A stretch of 35,891 nt of DNA from Akkermansiaceae bacterium (GTDB lineage Bacteria; Verrucomicrobiota; Verrucomicrobiia; Verrucomicrobiales; Akkermansiaceae). Below the pieces are notes generated by a model that saw only the letters and a list, made by a program, of their open reading frames with translations, made no database searches and was not told the DNA's origin. Each line of letters begins with the position of its first letter. Within the stretch, counting starts at the first letter, position 1. The position numbers were made by a program, and so were the translations under genes. This document shows, in pieces, positions 8,393-16,296 of this stretch. The stretch lies in NCBI GenBank assembly GCA_025363295.1, contig JANYEC010000003.1, positions 1 through 35,891 of the forward strand, read 5' to 3'.

Positions 8393-8565
8393 ACTCGCAC
8401 CTAAGATCGTGCGAAATTCGATGAATTTCAAAAAGACGCGGTAATCGAGGGTGGCAGCCAATGCTGGCAAGCATCGGGTCGTGTAATGCTTTCCTTGCGG
8501 AGATTTTAAGTTAGCCCGATTTATCGCTTGGAAGCCGAGACTTCCCGGGTTGTCATGCAGGAGCA

Positions 8566-9969
8566 ATGGCCTATCTCGACGAAAACTTTTTGCTATATTC
8601 TCCGACCGCGCGCCGCCTTTTCCATGAAGTAGCCAAGGATCAGCCCATTATCGATTATCACAATCATCTCTCGCCTCGTGAGATCGTTACGAATCATCGA
8701 TGGGAGAATATTTCCGAGATTTGGTTAGGCAGCGACCACTACAAGTGGCGTTTGATGCGCGCCAACGGCATCAGCGAGGAACGGATCAGTGGGGATGCCA
8801 CGCCGCGTGAAAAATTCCAAGCCTGGGCGGAAACCGTGCCGTTCACTTTGCGCAACCCGATGCACCATTGGACCCACCTCGAACTGCAGCGATATTTTGG
8901 CATCGATCTCATTCTCACGCCAGAGACGGCGGATGAGATCTGGGAGAGAACGAGTGCGAAACTCGCCGAGCCGGATTTCTGCGTTCACGGGCTTTTGAAA
9001 AAGTTTGATGTCAGGGTGATCGGCACCACCGATGACCCGGCAGATTCGCTTGATGATCACATCGCCATCGCGGGTTCCGATCTGAAGACCTTGGTCGTGC
9101 CGACGTTCCGCCCCGACAAGGCTCTCACCGTCGATCGGCCGGATCTGCTTCTGCCGTGGCTGACAAAACTGGAAGTAACTGCGGACATGGCCATCGTGCA
9201 TCTATCAGACTTGCTCGGCGCGCTGCAACAACGCCACGACGACTTCCACGCAGCAGGTGGGCGCCTGTCGGACCACGGGATGGAGCGTCTTCCTGCGCTG
9301 CCATGCACCGACGAGGAAGCGGCAATGATTTTCAACAAGGCCCGCGCGGGGAAAGCGGCGACTCCCGAGGAAAAAGAAAAATTTTCGTTCTATCTGATGG
9401 TCTTTTTCGGTCAGCTCGATGCAGCCAAGGGCTGGACTAAGCAGTTGCATTTGGGAGTGTTTAGAAATTGCAATTCTCGCTTATTCGAGCGCCTTGGTCC
9501 CGATGCTGGCTCCGACTCTATCGGCGATAAGGAACAAGGTGCCGCGCTAGTCAACTATCTCGACACTCTTGCCCGCGCTGGATCGTTGCCCAAGATCGTG
9601 CTCTACAACCTCAACCCGCGTGATAACTATCTGTTCGCTAGTCTAACAGGTTCGTTCCAGGATGGCACGGTGTCCGGCAAGATCCAGTTCGGCTCGGGTT
9701 GGTGGTTCCTCGATCAGAAAAATGGCATGGAGCTTCAGTTAGATGCCTTGTCTTCTACAGGCTTGCTCTCGCGCTTCGTCGGGATGCTAACGGATTCTCG
9801 CTCATTTCTGTCATTTCCACGCCACGAGTATTTCCGCCGGATCTTTTGCAATCTGATCGGAAGCGAGACGGATCGTGGAGAGTTGCCGGATGATTTCGAG
9901 GCGCTGTCAGGCCTGGTGAGCGCCGTTTGTTTTGGGAATGCCAAACGGTATTTTGGATTTGATCTATAA
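8566..9969 (+). CDS. uxaC: Glucuronate (uronate) isomerase
   Basis: UxaC interconverts D-glucuronate and D-fructuronate, or D-galacturonate and D-tagaturonate, at the start of hexuronate breakdown. It is a cytoplasmic metal-dependent TIM-barrel enzyme of the amidohydrolase superfamily. Length (467) and motifs fit: 'IIDYHNHLSPREI' with the HxH metal site, 'TTDDPADSLDDH', 'HLGVFRNCNSRLF' and 'GSGWWFLDQKNGMELQLDALSSTGLLSRFVGMLTDSRSFLSFPRHEYFRRI'. An AGGAG lies just before the ATG at 8566. No other uronate gene is present here. An IS element follows 52 bp after the stop and could have separated it from former neighbours. Confidence 0.97.
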   Translation: MAYLDENFLLYSPTARRLFHEVAKDQPIIDYHNHLSPREIVTNHRWENISEIWLGSDHYKWRLMRANGISEERISGDATPREKFQAWAETVPFTLRNPMHHWTHLELQRYFGIDLILTPETADEIWERTSAKLAEPDFCVHGLLKKFDVRVIGTTDDPADSLDDHIAIAGSDLKTLVVPTFRPDKALTVDRPDLLLPWLTKLEVTADMAIVHLSDLLGALQQRHDDFHAAGGRLSDHGMERLPALPCTDEEAAMIFNKARAGKAATPEEKEKFSFYLMVFFGQLDAAKGWTKQLHLGVFRNCNSRLFERLGPDAGSDSIGDKEQGAALVNYLDTLARAGSLPKIVLYNLNPRDNYLFASLTGSFQDGTVSGKIQFGSGWWFLDQKNGMELQLDALSSTGLLSRFVGMLTDSRSFLSFPRHEYFRRIFCNLIGSETDRGELPDDFEALSGLVSAVCFGNAKRYFGFDL

Positions 9970-10029
9970 AACGGTTTTCTGATGGCTGGTGTGGGGATGC
10001 TTGGAACCATACTTATATCAACCTAAAAT

Positions 10030-10148
10030 CCGCAGTTGAGTTTGGGACAAGGTTCTGACACCGGTCATGTGACTGCCGATGTGTGGGCAGGTGTGGGGTC
10101 GAAGAGCAGCCATGGAGGGGATTTGCCCATGCTTAAACTCAACTGCGG
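10030..10148. repeat. 14-bp perfect inverted repeat inside the IS left end
   Basis: CCGCAGTTGAGTTT at 10030-10043 is exactly complementary to AAACTCAACTGCGG at 10135-10148. The inner copy is also part of a short palindrome (AACTGCG-C-CGCAGTT on the minus strand) just after the transposase stop. It may be a subterminal transposase site or a transcript end for the transposase gene. Confidence 0.7.
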
Positions 10149-10154
10149 CGCAGT

Positions 10155-11414
10155 TCAGCTCAACCATTCTAAAAGCCTTGCGTATGCTTGCTTGAGGAAG
10201 CTTGCAAACTTGTTTCTAACGGCGAGTTTGACCACTTTTTGGCGACCGCTACACACCAGTTCGGCCGGGATGAGCAGCAGTTCGTAGCGGCTCGTGATCG
10301 CCTCGGTGTGGCCGCTTTGGTTTTTGATCACTCTCATAAACAGACTCCAGAGATTGTAAATGAGCAACAGCATGCGGGCCGAACTTTGGCTCACTGCTGC
10401 TTTGTGCGCACAGAATCCGGCAAAGCCCCACTGGTTCTTGAGTTCGTCAAAAACGTTTGCCGCATCGGCCCGCTGCCGATAGAGTTGGACGATTTGGAAG
10501 GCGGCGGCCTCTTCGGGTGTTAGGTTGGTGACGTAGGCGCTGAAGTCCTCTTCGCATGACTTCCAGAAGGTTCCTTGGGGGCTGGGGTTGATGGGCTTGA
10601 GCGTGCGCTCGACGTCTACCCGGCGGGTGCTGGTCCAGCCGGTGAGCTTAAGTTCGATCTCGGCGAGCTGGACGAGGCCTTCGTTGGAACGACCCTGCCA
10701 ATCTGCCCACGGGATGGCAGCAATGGCGCGTTTGACGTTGGCGCTTAGCTTGAGTTTGAAGAGAAACATGGGACGCTTGGCATGTGGCTTTTCGTGCCAG
10801 GACATGATGGGTTCCTGACGGAAGCCGATGTCGCCGCGGTTGAGTCGGATGCGGTGTTGGGCGATGGGACTGCGCCAGACTTTTTCCATGGCCTCGATCC
10901 AGCCACTGGCGCTCACGGTGTTTCCTTTTCGCCATCCCATGTGCAAGCACAGGCGTGTGCCGCCGATCACGCAGGCGAGCGGATGGTGGCTGGGCCGTCC
11001 CGGCTTTTGCGGGTTGTAGCCGATGGCGGCGTCCTCTTGGTGGCCATAGCGCACCACCACGGTGGAATCCCAATCGGCCACCGCGTTGGGCGGTAGGGCC
11101 TGATAGATCATTTGCTCCGCTGGGAAAAACCATGTCTCCACTTGCGCGGCGTCGAGTCCGATACAGAGCCTGCGGAAGGCATCCTCACCGCACAGTCGGC
11201 CCTTTTGCATGCCAGTGATTTTGGCCACTGCCGCATCATCCTGAAGCCGCCTACAATGAGCGAAACGCGTGCCGCCTATCAGACAGTTTAGCGAGAATGC
11301 CTTGAGGATGTCGGCAACGGGCGTGGCGTTGTTGCTCGTGCGTGGCAATGGATAGCATCGGGCCAACTCGGCCAACACCGCGCAGTGTTCGAGAACCGCA
11401 TGCCTAACAATCAC
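10155..11414 (-). CDS. IS1380-family transposase
   Basis: This is a DDE transposase of 419 residues. The family hallmark 'DWDSTVVVRYGHQEDAAIGYNPQKPGRPSHHPL' holds the first catalytic Asp, and 'FDELKNQWGFAGFCAHK' corresponds to the 'NxxxELK...WG' region with the last catalytic acid. 'MLLLIYNLWSLFMR' is the usual C-terminal helix. The start used is a GTG at 11414, because an in-frame stop lies about 30 bp upstream and there is no ATG between. Related proteins usually have some 20-40 more residues at the N-terminus, so this copy may be truncated and inactive. The pentamer GTTAG/CTAAC, common in neighbouring genes, is absent over about 880 bp of the gene, in line with foreign origin. Confidence 0.92.
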   Translation of the reverse strand: MIVRHAVLEHCAVLAELARCYPLPRTSNNATPVADILKAFSLNCLIGGTRFAHCRRLQDDAAVAKITGMQKGRLCGEDAFRRLCIGLDAAQVETWFFPAEQMIYQALPPNAVADWDSTVVVRYGHQEDAAIGYNPQKPGRPSHHPLACVIGGTRLCLHMGWRKGNTVSASGWIEAMEKVWRSPIAQHRIRLNRGDIGFRQEPIMSWHEKPHAKRPMFLFKLKLSANVKRAIAAIPWADWQGRSNEGLVQLAEIELKLTGWTSTRRVDVERTLKPINPSPQGTFWKSCEEDFSAYVTNLTPEEAAAFQIVQLYRQRADAANVFDELKNQWGFAGFCAHKAAVSQSSARMLLLIYNLWSLFMRVIKNQSGHTEAITSRYELLLIPAELVCSGRQKVVKLAVRNKFASFLKQAYARLLEWLS

Positions 11415-11779
11415 TAGCCCGCTATCGGCAGAAAATTATTTACACAAAAAACTTACACTCTCTGCGATTTGCACCGCGCTCTGCGAGCACTATCGAATCC
11501 TAGACGCCAGGTGTTCACTCTGCGGTTGTTTCATGGCGATGAAGACCGAGCTTCGCTCGCAAAGCTGCCCAGCGGGAAAATGGTGAACCTGCAAGAGTCC
11601 CGCATCGGACTTGCAGTGACCACGCGGAGGGCAACTCAAGTCCATTTTTCTCATTTCGATGTCCGTTTTTCTCATTTTTCATGGCGGCTTACATCTCTTT
11701 CTGCCGACTGTGCCGCATGGATCAAGCTCGCACCGATTCGTTGGGTGAGGCCGCCTTCTCCCGAGGGTTTAGGTTAATA
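11415..11779. other. Gene-poor stretch between IS element and hipBA operators
   Basis: ORFs here (11469-11777 plus, 11490-11675 minus) have no family resemblance and shift between AT-rich and GC-rich composition, so I leave them out. The stretch contains a CGAGC-TTC-GCTCG hairpin and the 21-bp-spaced repeat at 11641-11682. It may be decayed mobile DNA. Confidence 0.4.
11641..11682. repeat. Two direct repeats at 21-bp period
   Basis: TCCATTTTTCTCATTT at 11641-11656 recurs as TCCGTTTTTCTCATTT at 11662-11677, 15 of 16 bases identical, exactly 21 bp (two helical turns) apart. This looks like a pair of protein-binding sites, but no adjacent gene explains it. Confidence 0.55.
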
Positions 11780-11922
11780 ATTGAGCAAAAATCTGCGCAA
11801 AATAGCTTAATTGAGATATATTTGAGTAAAAAATTGCTCGTTTTGAAAATAAGACTTGAGATGTGAGTAGAAATCTGCGCAAATGAGCCTGTTTTAAGAG
11901 AGTTTGAGCGGAAAATTACGCA
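11780..11922. promoter_or_regulatory. Four operator-like repeats at exact 41-bp spacing upstream of hipB
   Basis: Cores start at 11780, 11821, 11862 and 11903. Aligned, all four share T-G-A-G at positions 3-6, AAA at 10-12, T at 15, C at 17 and C at 19. Copies 1 and 3 also share AAATCTGCGCAAA. A 41-bp step is close to four helical turns, so the sites lie on one face of DNA. HipB proteins repress their own operon through multiple operators, so these are probably HipB or HipAB sites. The last core reaches to just before the candidate hipB start. Confidence 0.75.
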
Positions 11923-11924
11923 TT

Positions 11925-12269
11925 ATGAGCCCATTAATGTCCAACATTCAGATCGAGCAGGAATTGGGAAATCGCCTGAAAGAACGCAGGATCGACCTGA
12001 ATTTGACGCAGGACGACATCGCCAGTCGTAGCGGATTGTCACGTAGAACCATCACCGCGATTGAAAACGGGGAGGGCTCCACGCTGGGAACCCTTATTGC
12101 TCTGCTGAGGGCGCTCAACGCTTTGGATGCTTTGGAGGATTTTCTCCCGGATCCTGGCATCAGCCCGATCGCGATGACTTCGAGCGTGCAGGAAACCCCG
12201 CGCAAATACGCATCGAAGCCGCGCCGGACGCCACCGGCCACACCTTGGAAATGGGGGGATGAAAAATGA
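11925..12269 (+). CDS. hipB: HipB-like antitoxin, XRE-family DNA-binding protein
   Basis: This is the antitoxin and autorepressor of a HipBA system. The helix-turn-helix runs through 'LGNRLKERRIDLNLTQDDIASRSGLSRRTITAIENGEGSTLGTLIALLRALNAL', a Cro/C1-type domain. The C-terminal tail is Pro/Arg/Lys-rich and probably flexible. The frame is open from a TTG at 11904, but that codon lies inside the fourth operator-like repeat. The ATG at 11925 or that at 11937 is more likely, and neither has a clear ribosome site. Its TGA overlaps the hipA ATG (ATGA), the usual coupling of the two genes. It directly follows four phased repeats. Confidence 0.9.
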   Translation: MSPLMSNIQIEQELGNRLKERRIDLNLTQDDIASRSGLSRRTITAIENGEGSTLGTLIALLRALNALDALEDFLPDPGISPIAMTSSVQETPRKYASKPRRTPPATPWKWGDEK

Positions 12270-13561
12270 CATCGGCCATTATTCGGCTTTATGAAACGGC
12301 CATCGGCGCGGTGACTTGGGACCCGGCACGTGAAATCGGGGTGTTCGAGTATGCTCCGGATTTCCTAGGCAGCGGAATCGAGGTTTCTCCGCTGATGCTG
12401 CCATTGGGAGCGGGGCGGTTTTCGTTTCCGAACCTGCCACGTGAGACCTTTAAAGGACTGCCGGGGCTACTGGCAGATTCGCTGCCTGATAAGTTCGGCA
12501 ACTTGCTCATTGATCAATGGCTCGCCCAACAGGGGCGTCGGGCGGAATCATTTGATCCGGTGGAGAGGCTTTGTTACCTCGGCAGCCGTGCGATGGGTGG
12601 GTTGGAATTCGAACCCACTTTGCTTGTAGATTCCGCCCCGGAAAAACTGAATCTCGACGCCTTGGTCCAGCTGGCAAATGACGCGCTCGCTTCACGGGAA
12701 TCGCTGCATGCAAATTTTTCTCAGTCTCCTGAAGCACTCGCGACGATCCTACGCGTGGGCACCTCAGCCGGCGGGGCCCGGGCGAAAGCCGTCATCGCGT
12801 GGAATCCGCAAACTCATGAAATCCGCTCCGGCCAGCTCCGTCCCGACCCCGGTTTCGAATCGTGGCTGCTCAAATTCGATGGCGTCTCTGCAAACCGTGA
12901 CAAGGAGTTAGCCGATCCACTCGGCTACGGTCGCATCGAATACGCCTATCACCTGATGGCCCGTGCCGCTGGGATTACGATGAGTGATTGCAGATTGTTA
13001 GAGGAAAACGGACGAGCCCATTTTATGACTCGCCGCTTTGATCGCAGCGCGGAGGGCGGGAAATTCCATGTGCAAAGCCTGTGCGCCATTGCTCACTTCG
13101 ATTTCAACCATGCAGGAGGCTATTCCTACGAGCAGGCGTTTCAAGTTGCCCGCCGCTTGGGATTGCAGCAGCCAGACCTCACGGAACTCTATCGGAGAGC
13201 GCTGTTCAACATCCTCTCCCGCAATCAGGACGATCATACCAAGAACATCAGCTTCATGATGGATCGCCGAGGCGGTTGGCATTTGGCACCGGCCTTTGAT
13301 ATCATCTACGCCTACAATCCTGATGGAGCGTGGACTTCGCGGCATCAGATGAGTTTCGCTGGAAAACGTGAGAAATTCAGCACCTCTGATCTGTTAGTTA
13401 CCGCAGAGGCAGCGAATGTGAAACCCGCTAAGGCGAAGGCAATTCTCAAACAGGTAAATGAAGCCGTGAGTGCTTGGCAAAGCCACGGGGAAGTGGCGGG
13501 TGTCCCTGCGGCGCAAGCTGCGGAAATCCAGCGCAATCTCCGGCTGGACCTCAAGATTTAG
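12266..13561 (+). CDS. hipA: HipA-family Ser/Thr kinase toxin
   Basis: HipA toxins are kinases; the E. coli one phosphorylates glutamyl-tRNA synthetase and promotes persistence. This 431-residue protein has the HipA N-terminal region ('GAGRFSFPNLPRETFKGLPGLLADSLPDKFGNLLI'), the Gly-rich loop 'VGTSAGGARAKAVIAW' (about 160-175), the catalytic 'NILSRNQDDHTKNISFMMD' (about 315-333) and the metal-binding 'LAPAFDIIYAYN'. The key Asp, Asn and second Asp are all present, so it is probably active. It overlaps hipB by ATGA. Its TAG overlaps the stop of the convergent permease gene by 4 bp. Its own target is not known. Confidence 0.93.
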   Translation: MTSAIIRLYETAIGAVTWDPAREIGVFEYAPDFLGSGIEVSPLMLPLGAGRFSFPNLPRETFKGLPGLLADSLPDKFGNLLIDQWLAQQGRRAESFDPVERLCYLGSRAMGGLEFEPTLLVDSAPEKLNLDALVQLANDALASRESLHANFSQSPEALATILRVGTSAGGARAKAVIAWNPQTHEIRSGQLRPDPGFESWLLKFDGVSANRDKELADPLGYGRIEYAYHLMARAAGITMSDCRLLEENGRAHFMTRRFDRSAEGGKFHVQSLCAIAHFDFNHAGGYSYEQAFQVARRLGLQQPDLTELYRRALFNILSRNQDDHTKNISFMMDRRGGWHLAPAFDIIYAYNPDGAWTSRHQMSFAGKREKFSTSDLLVTAEAANVKPAKAKAILKQVNEAVSAWQSHGEVAGVPAAQAAEIQRNLRLDLKI

Positions 13562-14385
13562 TCCGCTTCCTTGCGGCGGAAAAGCATCGGCGCGAGCACG
13601 ATGAATGTGAGCACTGCGGCGATTGCCGAAGCAGCGGGGAGATTGCGATCGGCGAAATTCCGCTGGGCGATCTTGTTTCCGATCATTTGGCCATCTGCAC
13701 CACCGACGAGATCTGGGACGACGTAGGAGCCTAACATGGGAATGAAAACGATGAACAGTGCGGTGATGATTCCCTTGCGGATACTCGGCAGGAAAACTAA
13801 CAAAAACGCACGAAAGGCATTCGCCCCGAGATCACGAGCGGCGTCTAACAAGGTGAAGTCGAATTTCTCCGCAGCGGCGTAGAGGGGAAGAATGGCGAAG
13901 GGCAGATAGGTGTAAACGCTGACGATAACGACCGCGCCGGAATTGAAGAGCAGCGATTCATTTTCCCCTAGCAGGTGGATGATGCGGAGAAACTTAGCGA
14001 GCCCGCCCTCGGAGTGTAGGATCTGATTCCATGCAAAAACGCGAATGAGAAAATTCGTCCAGAAGGGAACGATGATGAGCAGTAACAGCCGTGGTCGCCA
14101 GAGCGGACCGACTCGTGATAGAAACCAAGCCACCGGCAGTGCGAGAAGGATGCAGATCGCGGTAGTGAGAGTGCTGATCCAAAGGGTGCGCCAGAGCAGG
14201 ATATGCACGCTTTTTTCCCCAAAAACGCGGAACTGATCGAGCGTCCAACCGCTGCCGATACCGCCAGAGACATCGGTAGTGCGAAAAGCGATCGCCAGAA
14301 CTAACAGAGTCGGCACAAGCACGAATAGAGCCAACCAACCGAAGCTGGGTAATGTGGCCAGAAATTCCTGGTGCTGCTTTTTCAA
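13558..14385 (-). CDS. potB: PotB-type ABC transporter permease (polyamine family)
   Basis: This is an inner-membrane permease of 275 residues with about six hydrophobic segments, starting with 'LALFVLVPTLLVLAIAF'. The EAA loop that contacts the ATPase is 'LDAARDLGANAFRAFLLVFLPSIRKGI'. 'FLIRVFAWNQILHSEGGLAKFL' and 'YTYLPFAILPLYAAAEKFD' closely resemble PotB of the spermidine/putrescine importer. The usual partners PotA (ATPase), PotC (second permease) and PotD (binding protein) are not in the window: fabV lies upstream and the convergent hipA lies immediately downstream. The substrate is therefore uncertain. Either the operon was split or the partner genes lie elsewhere. Confidence 0.87.
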   Translation of the reverse strand: MKKQHQEFLATLPSFGWLALFVLVPTLLVLAIAFRTTDVSGGIGSGWTLDQFRVFGEKSVHILLWRTLWISTLTTAICILLALPVAWFLSRVGPLWRPRLLLLIIVPFWTNFLIRVFAWNQILHSEGGLAKFLRIIHLLGENESLLFNSGAVVIVSVYTYLPFAILPLYAAAEKFDFTLLDAARDLGANAFRAFLLVFLPSIRKGIITALFIVFIPMLGSYVVPDLVGGADGQMIGNKIAQRNFADRNLPAASAIAAVLTFIVLAPMLFRRKEAD

Positions 14386-14412
14386 GTGAGTCCGGACCCG
14401 GTCATGCCGCGC

Positions 14413-15609
14413 TCATTCCGCCGAAATGGAGGGCACCCCGATGGAGGTATCTGAGTCCACCTCATAATCCACGCCGCTTAGACCGAAGCCGAACAGGCGC
14501 AAGAAGCTGGACTGATAGCCTGCAAGATCACCGAGCTCATCGAAATTTCCGGTATTCACATTTTCCCAACGCTCGCCGACAAGAGTTTGAACTTTTTGCT
14601 CCATTTCCCAATCGTCCACCCGAATGCGTCCAGCTTCGTCGGGTTGTGGATTTCCACTATACATGCGGTCACGGAGGAGGCGGTCCATTTGTTGGATGGT
14701 GTCTTCGTGGGTGCCATCGGCCTTCATCACTTTGTAGAGGAGTGAAATGTATAGCGGCACAACGGGGATCGCGGAGCTGGCTTGGGTGACAAGCGCTTTG
14801 TTCACGGAAACCCACGCTTTGCCCTTGAGCGCGGCAAGCTTGCTATCGAGCGCCTTCTGGACGGATTCGAGGTCTTCCTTGGCCTTGCCGATGGTTCCAT
14901 TTTTATAAATCGGCCAAGTGACGGAAGGTCCGATGTAGGAATAAGCGACGGTTTGCACGCCTTCTGCTAGGACGCCAGCTTCTAGCAGAGCATCCATCCA
15001 TAGCTCCCAATCTTGGCCTCCCATGACGGCGATCGTTTGCGCAACATCATCTCCCTCGGCAGGTTCGATTGTGATCGAGGTGACCTCACCCGTGGTGGTA
15101 TTGAGATTCTTATTTGTATAGCTTTCGCCCACGGGCTTGAGCACGGATTTATAGACTTCACCGGTTTTGGGATCGGTGCGACGGGGGGAGGCAAGGCTAT
15201 AAACGACGCAATCGACTTTTCCAAGATCCGCTTTGATGGCGGCGATGGTTTGCTTTTTTATCTCGTCGGAAAATGCATCGCCATTGAACGATCGGGCGTA
15301 GAGGCCGGCGGCGGTCGCTTCCTTTTCAAAAGCCGCAGTATTATACCATCCGGCGGTGCCACATTTAGCGGGCTCGCCGGGTTTTTCGAAGAAGACGCCG
15401 ATCGTGTCAGCATTCGAACCAAAAGCTGCGGCAATGCGGGAGGACAATCCATAGCCGGTCGATGAGCCGATCACGAGAACCTTCTTGGGACCATTTTCTA
15501 TCAAGCCACGGCTTTTCACCACGGCAATTTGTTCGGCCACATGTTGAGCGCAACCTTCCGGGTGAGCGGTGGTGCAGATGAATCCTCGAATTTTCGGTGC
15601 TACGATCAT
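14413..15609 (-). CDS. fabV: Trans-2-enoyl-ACP/CoA reductase FabV
   Basis: FabV catalyses the NADH-dependent last reduction in fatty-acid elongation and is a triclosan-insensitive alternative to FabI. The sequence carries the FabV start 'MIVAPKIRGFICTTAHPEGC', the dinucleotide-binding 'KKVLVIGSSTGYGLSSRIAAAFG', 'DCVVYSLASPRRTDPKTGEVY', and the active-site tyrosine/lysine region 'VAYSYIGPSVTWPIYKNGTIGKAKEDL'. The length of 398 matches the family. It is separated from potB by 27 bp on the same strand, so the two may be co-transcribed without a functional link. Confidence 0.97.
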   Translation of the reverse strand: MIVAPKIRGFICTTAHPEGCAQHVAEQIAVVKSRGLIENGPKKVLVIGSSTGYGLSSRIAAAFGSNADTIGVFFEKPGEPAKCGTAGWYNTAAFEKEATAAGLYARSFNGDAFSDEIKKQTIAAIKADLGKVDCVVYSLASPRRTDPKTGEVYKSVLKPVGESYTNKNLNTTTGEVTSITIEPAEGDDVAQTIAVMGGQDWELWMDALLEAGVLAEGVQTVAYSYIGPSVTWPIYKNGTIGKAKEDLESVQKALDSKLAALKGKAWVSVNKALVTQASSAIPVVPLYISLLYKVMKADGTHEDTIQQMDRLLRDRMYSGNPQPDEAGRIRVDDWEMEQKVQTLVGERWENVNTGNFDELGDLAGYQSSFLRLFGFGLSGVDYEVDSDTSIGVPSISAE

Positions 15610-15721
15610 AATCGCAATCAGCCTATCGGTGTGAGGGGGCTAGGCAACTGTTTTTGTAACGATCCCATAGCGCGCGGTTTCATGCAGATTTTGCAGATTG
15701 CAAGAGGGCACGCGAACGCAG

Positions 15722-16243
15722 ATGTTCCTTGGCGAGATGGCGGTGTGGGGATTTTCCAAAAAATGCAAGCCACGCGGGCCTGTAAGTCAGGACGAATTCG
15801 GGACAGGCAAAATCCAGTCGTTAAATCGTTATTTCCATGTGGATCGTGCAGGGTGGTTGGCTCTGGGAATGCTGGCTCTGGCAGGCGCGACATTCGCTCT
15901 CTATCAGCAAGGGCCGTCCGCTGCAGGATGGCTGCCGGCCTGCACGTTTCACAAATTTACGGGGTTAAATTGCCCGGGCTGCGGCATGACGAGAGCGGCC
16001 TATGCGACGCTGCACGGTAGAATTGGCGAGGCGTTTCGGATGAATCCCCTGGGCATGATTCTGTTACCGCTGGCGTGCGTGGGGCTTGGAATCGAACTTC
16101 TCGGATGGATGCGGGGAAAGCCGTTGCCGTTTCGTTTCAAAGTGGGTGCGCGGGGAGCGTGGGCGATCGTTTGGGTAGTGATCGGTTTCTGGATTCTCAG
16201 GAATATCCCCATGTGGCCTTTCCTGCTGCTCTCCCCGCCGTGA
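15722..16243 (+). CDS. DUF2752 family membrane protein
   Basis: The motif 'CTFHKFTGLNCPGCGMTRAAYATLHGRIGEAFRMNPLG' is the DUF2752 signature, with the CPGCGMTR core. Three hydrophobic segments flank it: 'GWLALGMLALAGATFALY', 'MILLPLACVGLGIELLGW', and 'WAIVWVVIGFWILRNIPMWPFLLL'. The function of the family is unknown; the two close Cys residues could form a disulfide or bind metal. The frame is open from a TTG at 15698. I use the ATG at 15722, but the ATG at 15737 or a later start is equally possible, because the first 40-50 residues have no family resemblance. The pdxJ gene follows after 53 bp. Confidence 0.8.
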   Translation: MFLGEMAVWGFSKKCKPRGPVSQDEFGTGKIQSLNRYFHVDRAGWLALGMLALAGATFALYQQGPSAAGWLPACTFHKFTGLNCPGCGMTRAAYATLHGRIGEAFRMNPLGMILLPLACVGLGIELLGWMRGKPLPFRFKVGARGAWAIVWVVIGFWILRNIPMWPFLLLSPP

Positions 16244-16296
16244 TTGCGCGCATAACTGAGTCTTGCACCAAGTAGGGGACGGCGCTATTTCCGGGC

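Larger units (their letters stand above)
10022..11414. mobile_element. IS1380-family insertion sequence, right end not identifiable
   Basis: The left end is set by CCTAAAATCCGCAGTTGAG at 10022-10040. It begins with the CCTA typical of IS1380-family terminal repeats (for example ISEcp1), and the transposase sits inside it. A matching inverted copy ending in TTTAGG is expected beyond 11414 but I did not find one; the nearest TTTAGG (11768-11773) matches only in its last bases. The element may be right-truncated or its right repeat may have diverged. No 4-bp target duplication could be confirmed. Confidence 0.6.

Noticed and set aside
10022..10148. A complete miniature transposable element between the two inverted 14-mers
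   Set aside because: The inner copy diverges right after CTGCGG and lacks the ATTTTAGG expected for a terminal repeat.
11469..11777. A 102-codon plus-strand ORF and a 61-codon minus-strand ORF (11490-11675) downstream of the IS
   Set aside because: They have no recognisable motif and variable composition, and the first ends next to the operator repeats. Neither looks like a real gene.
11780..11922. A CRISPR array in the repeats upstream of hipB
   Set aside because: The spaced units are about 20 bp with degenerate matches and there is no cas gene. They fit operators far better.
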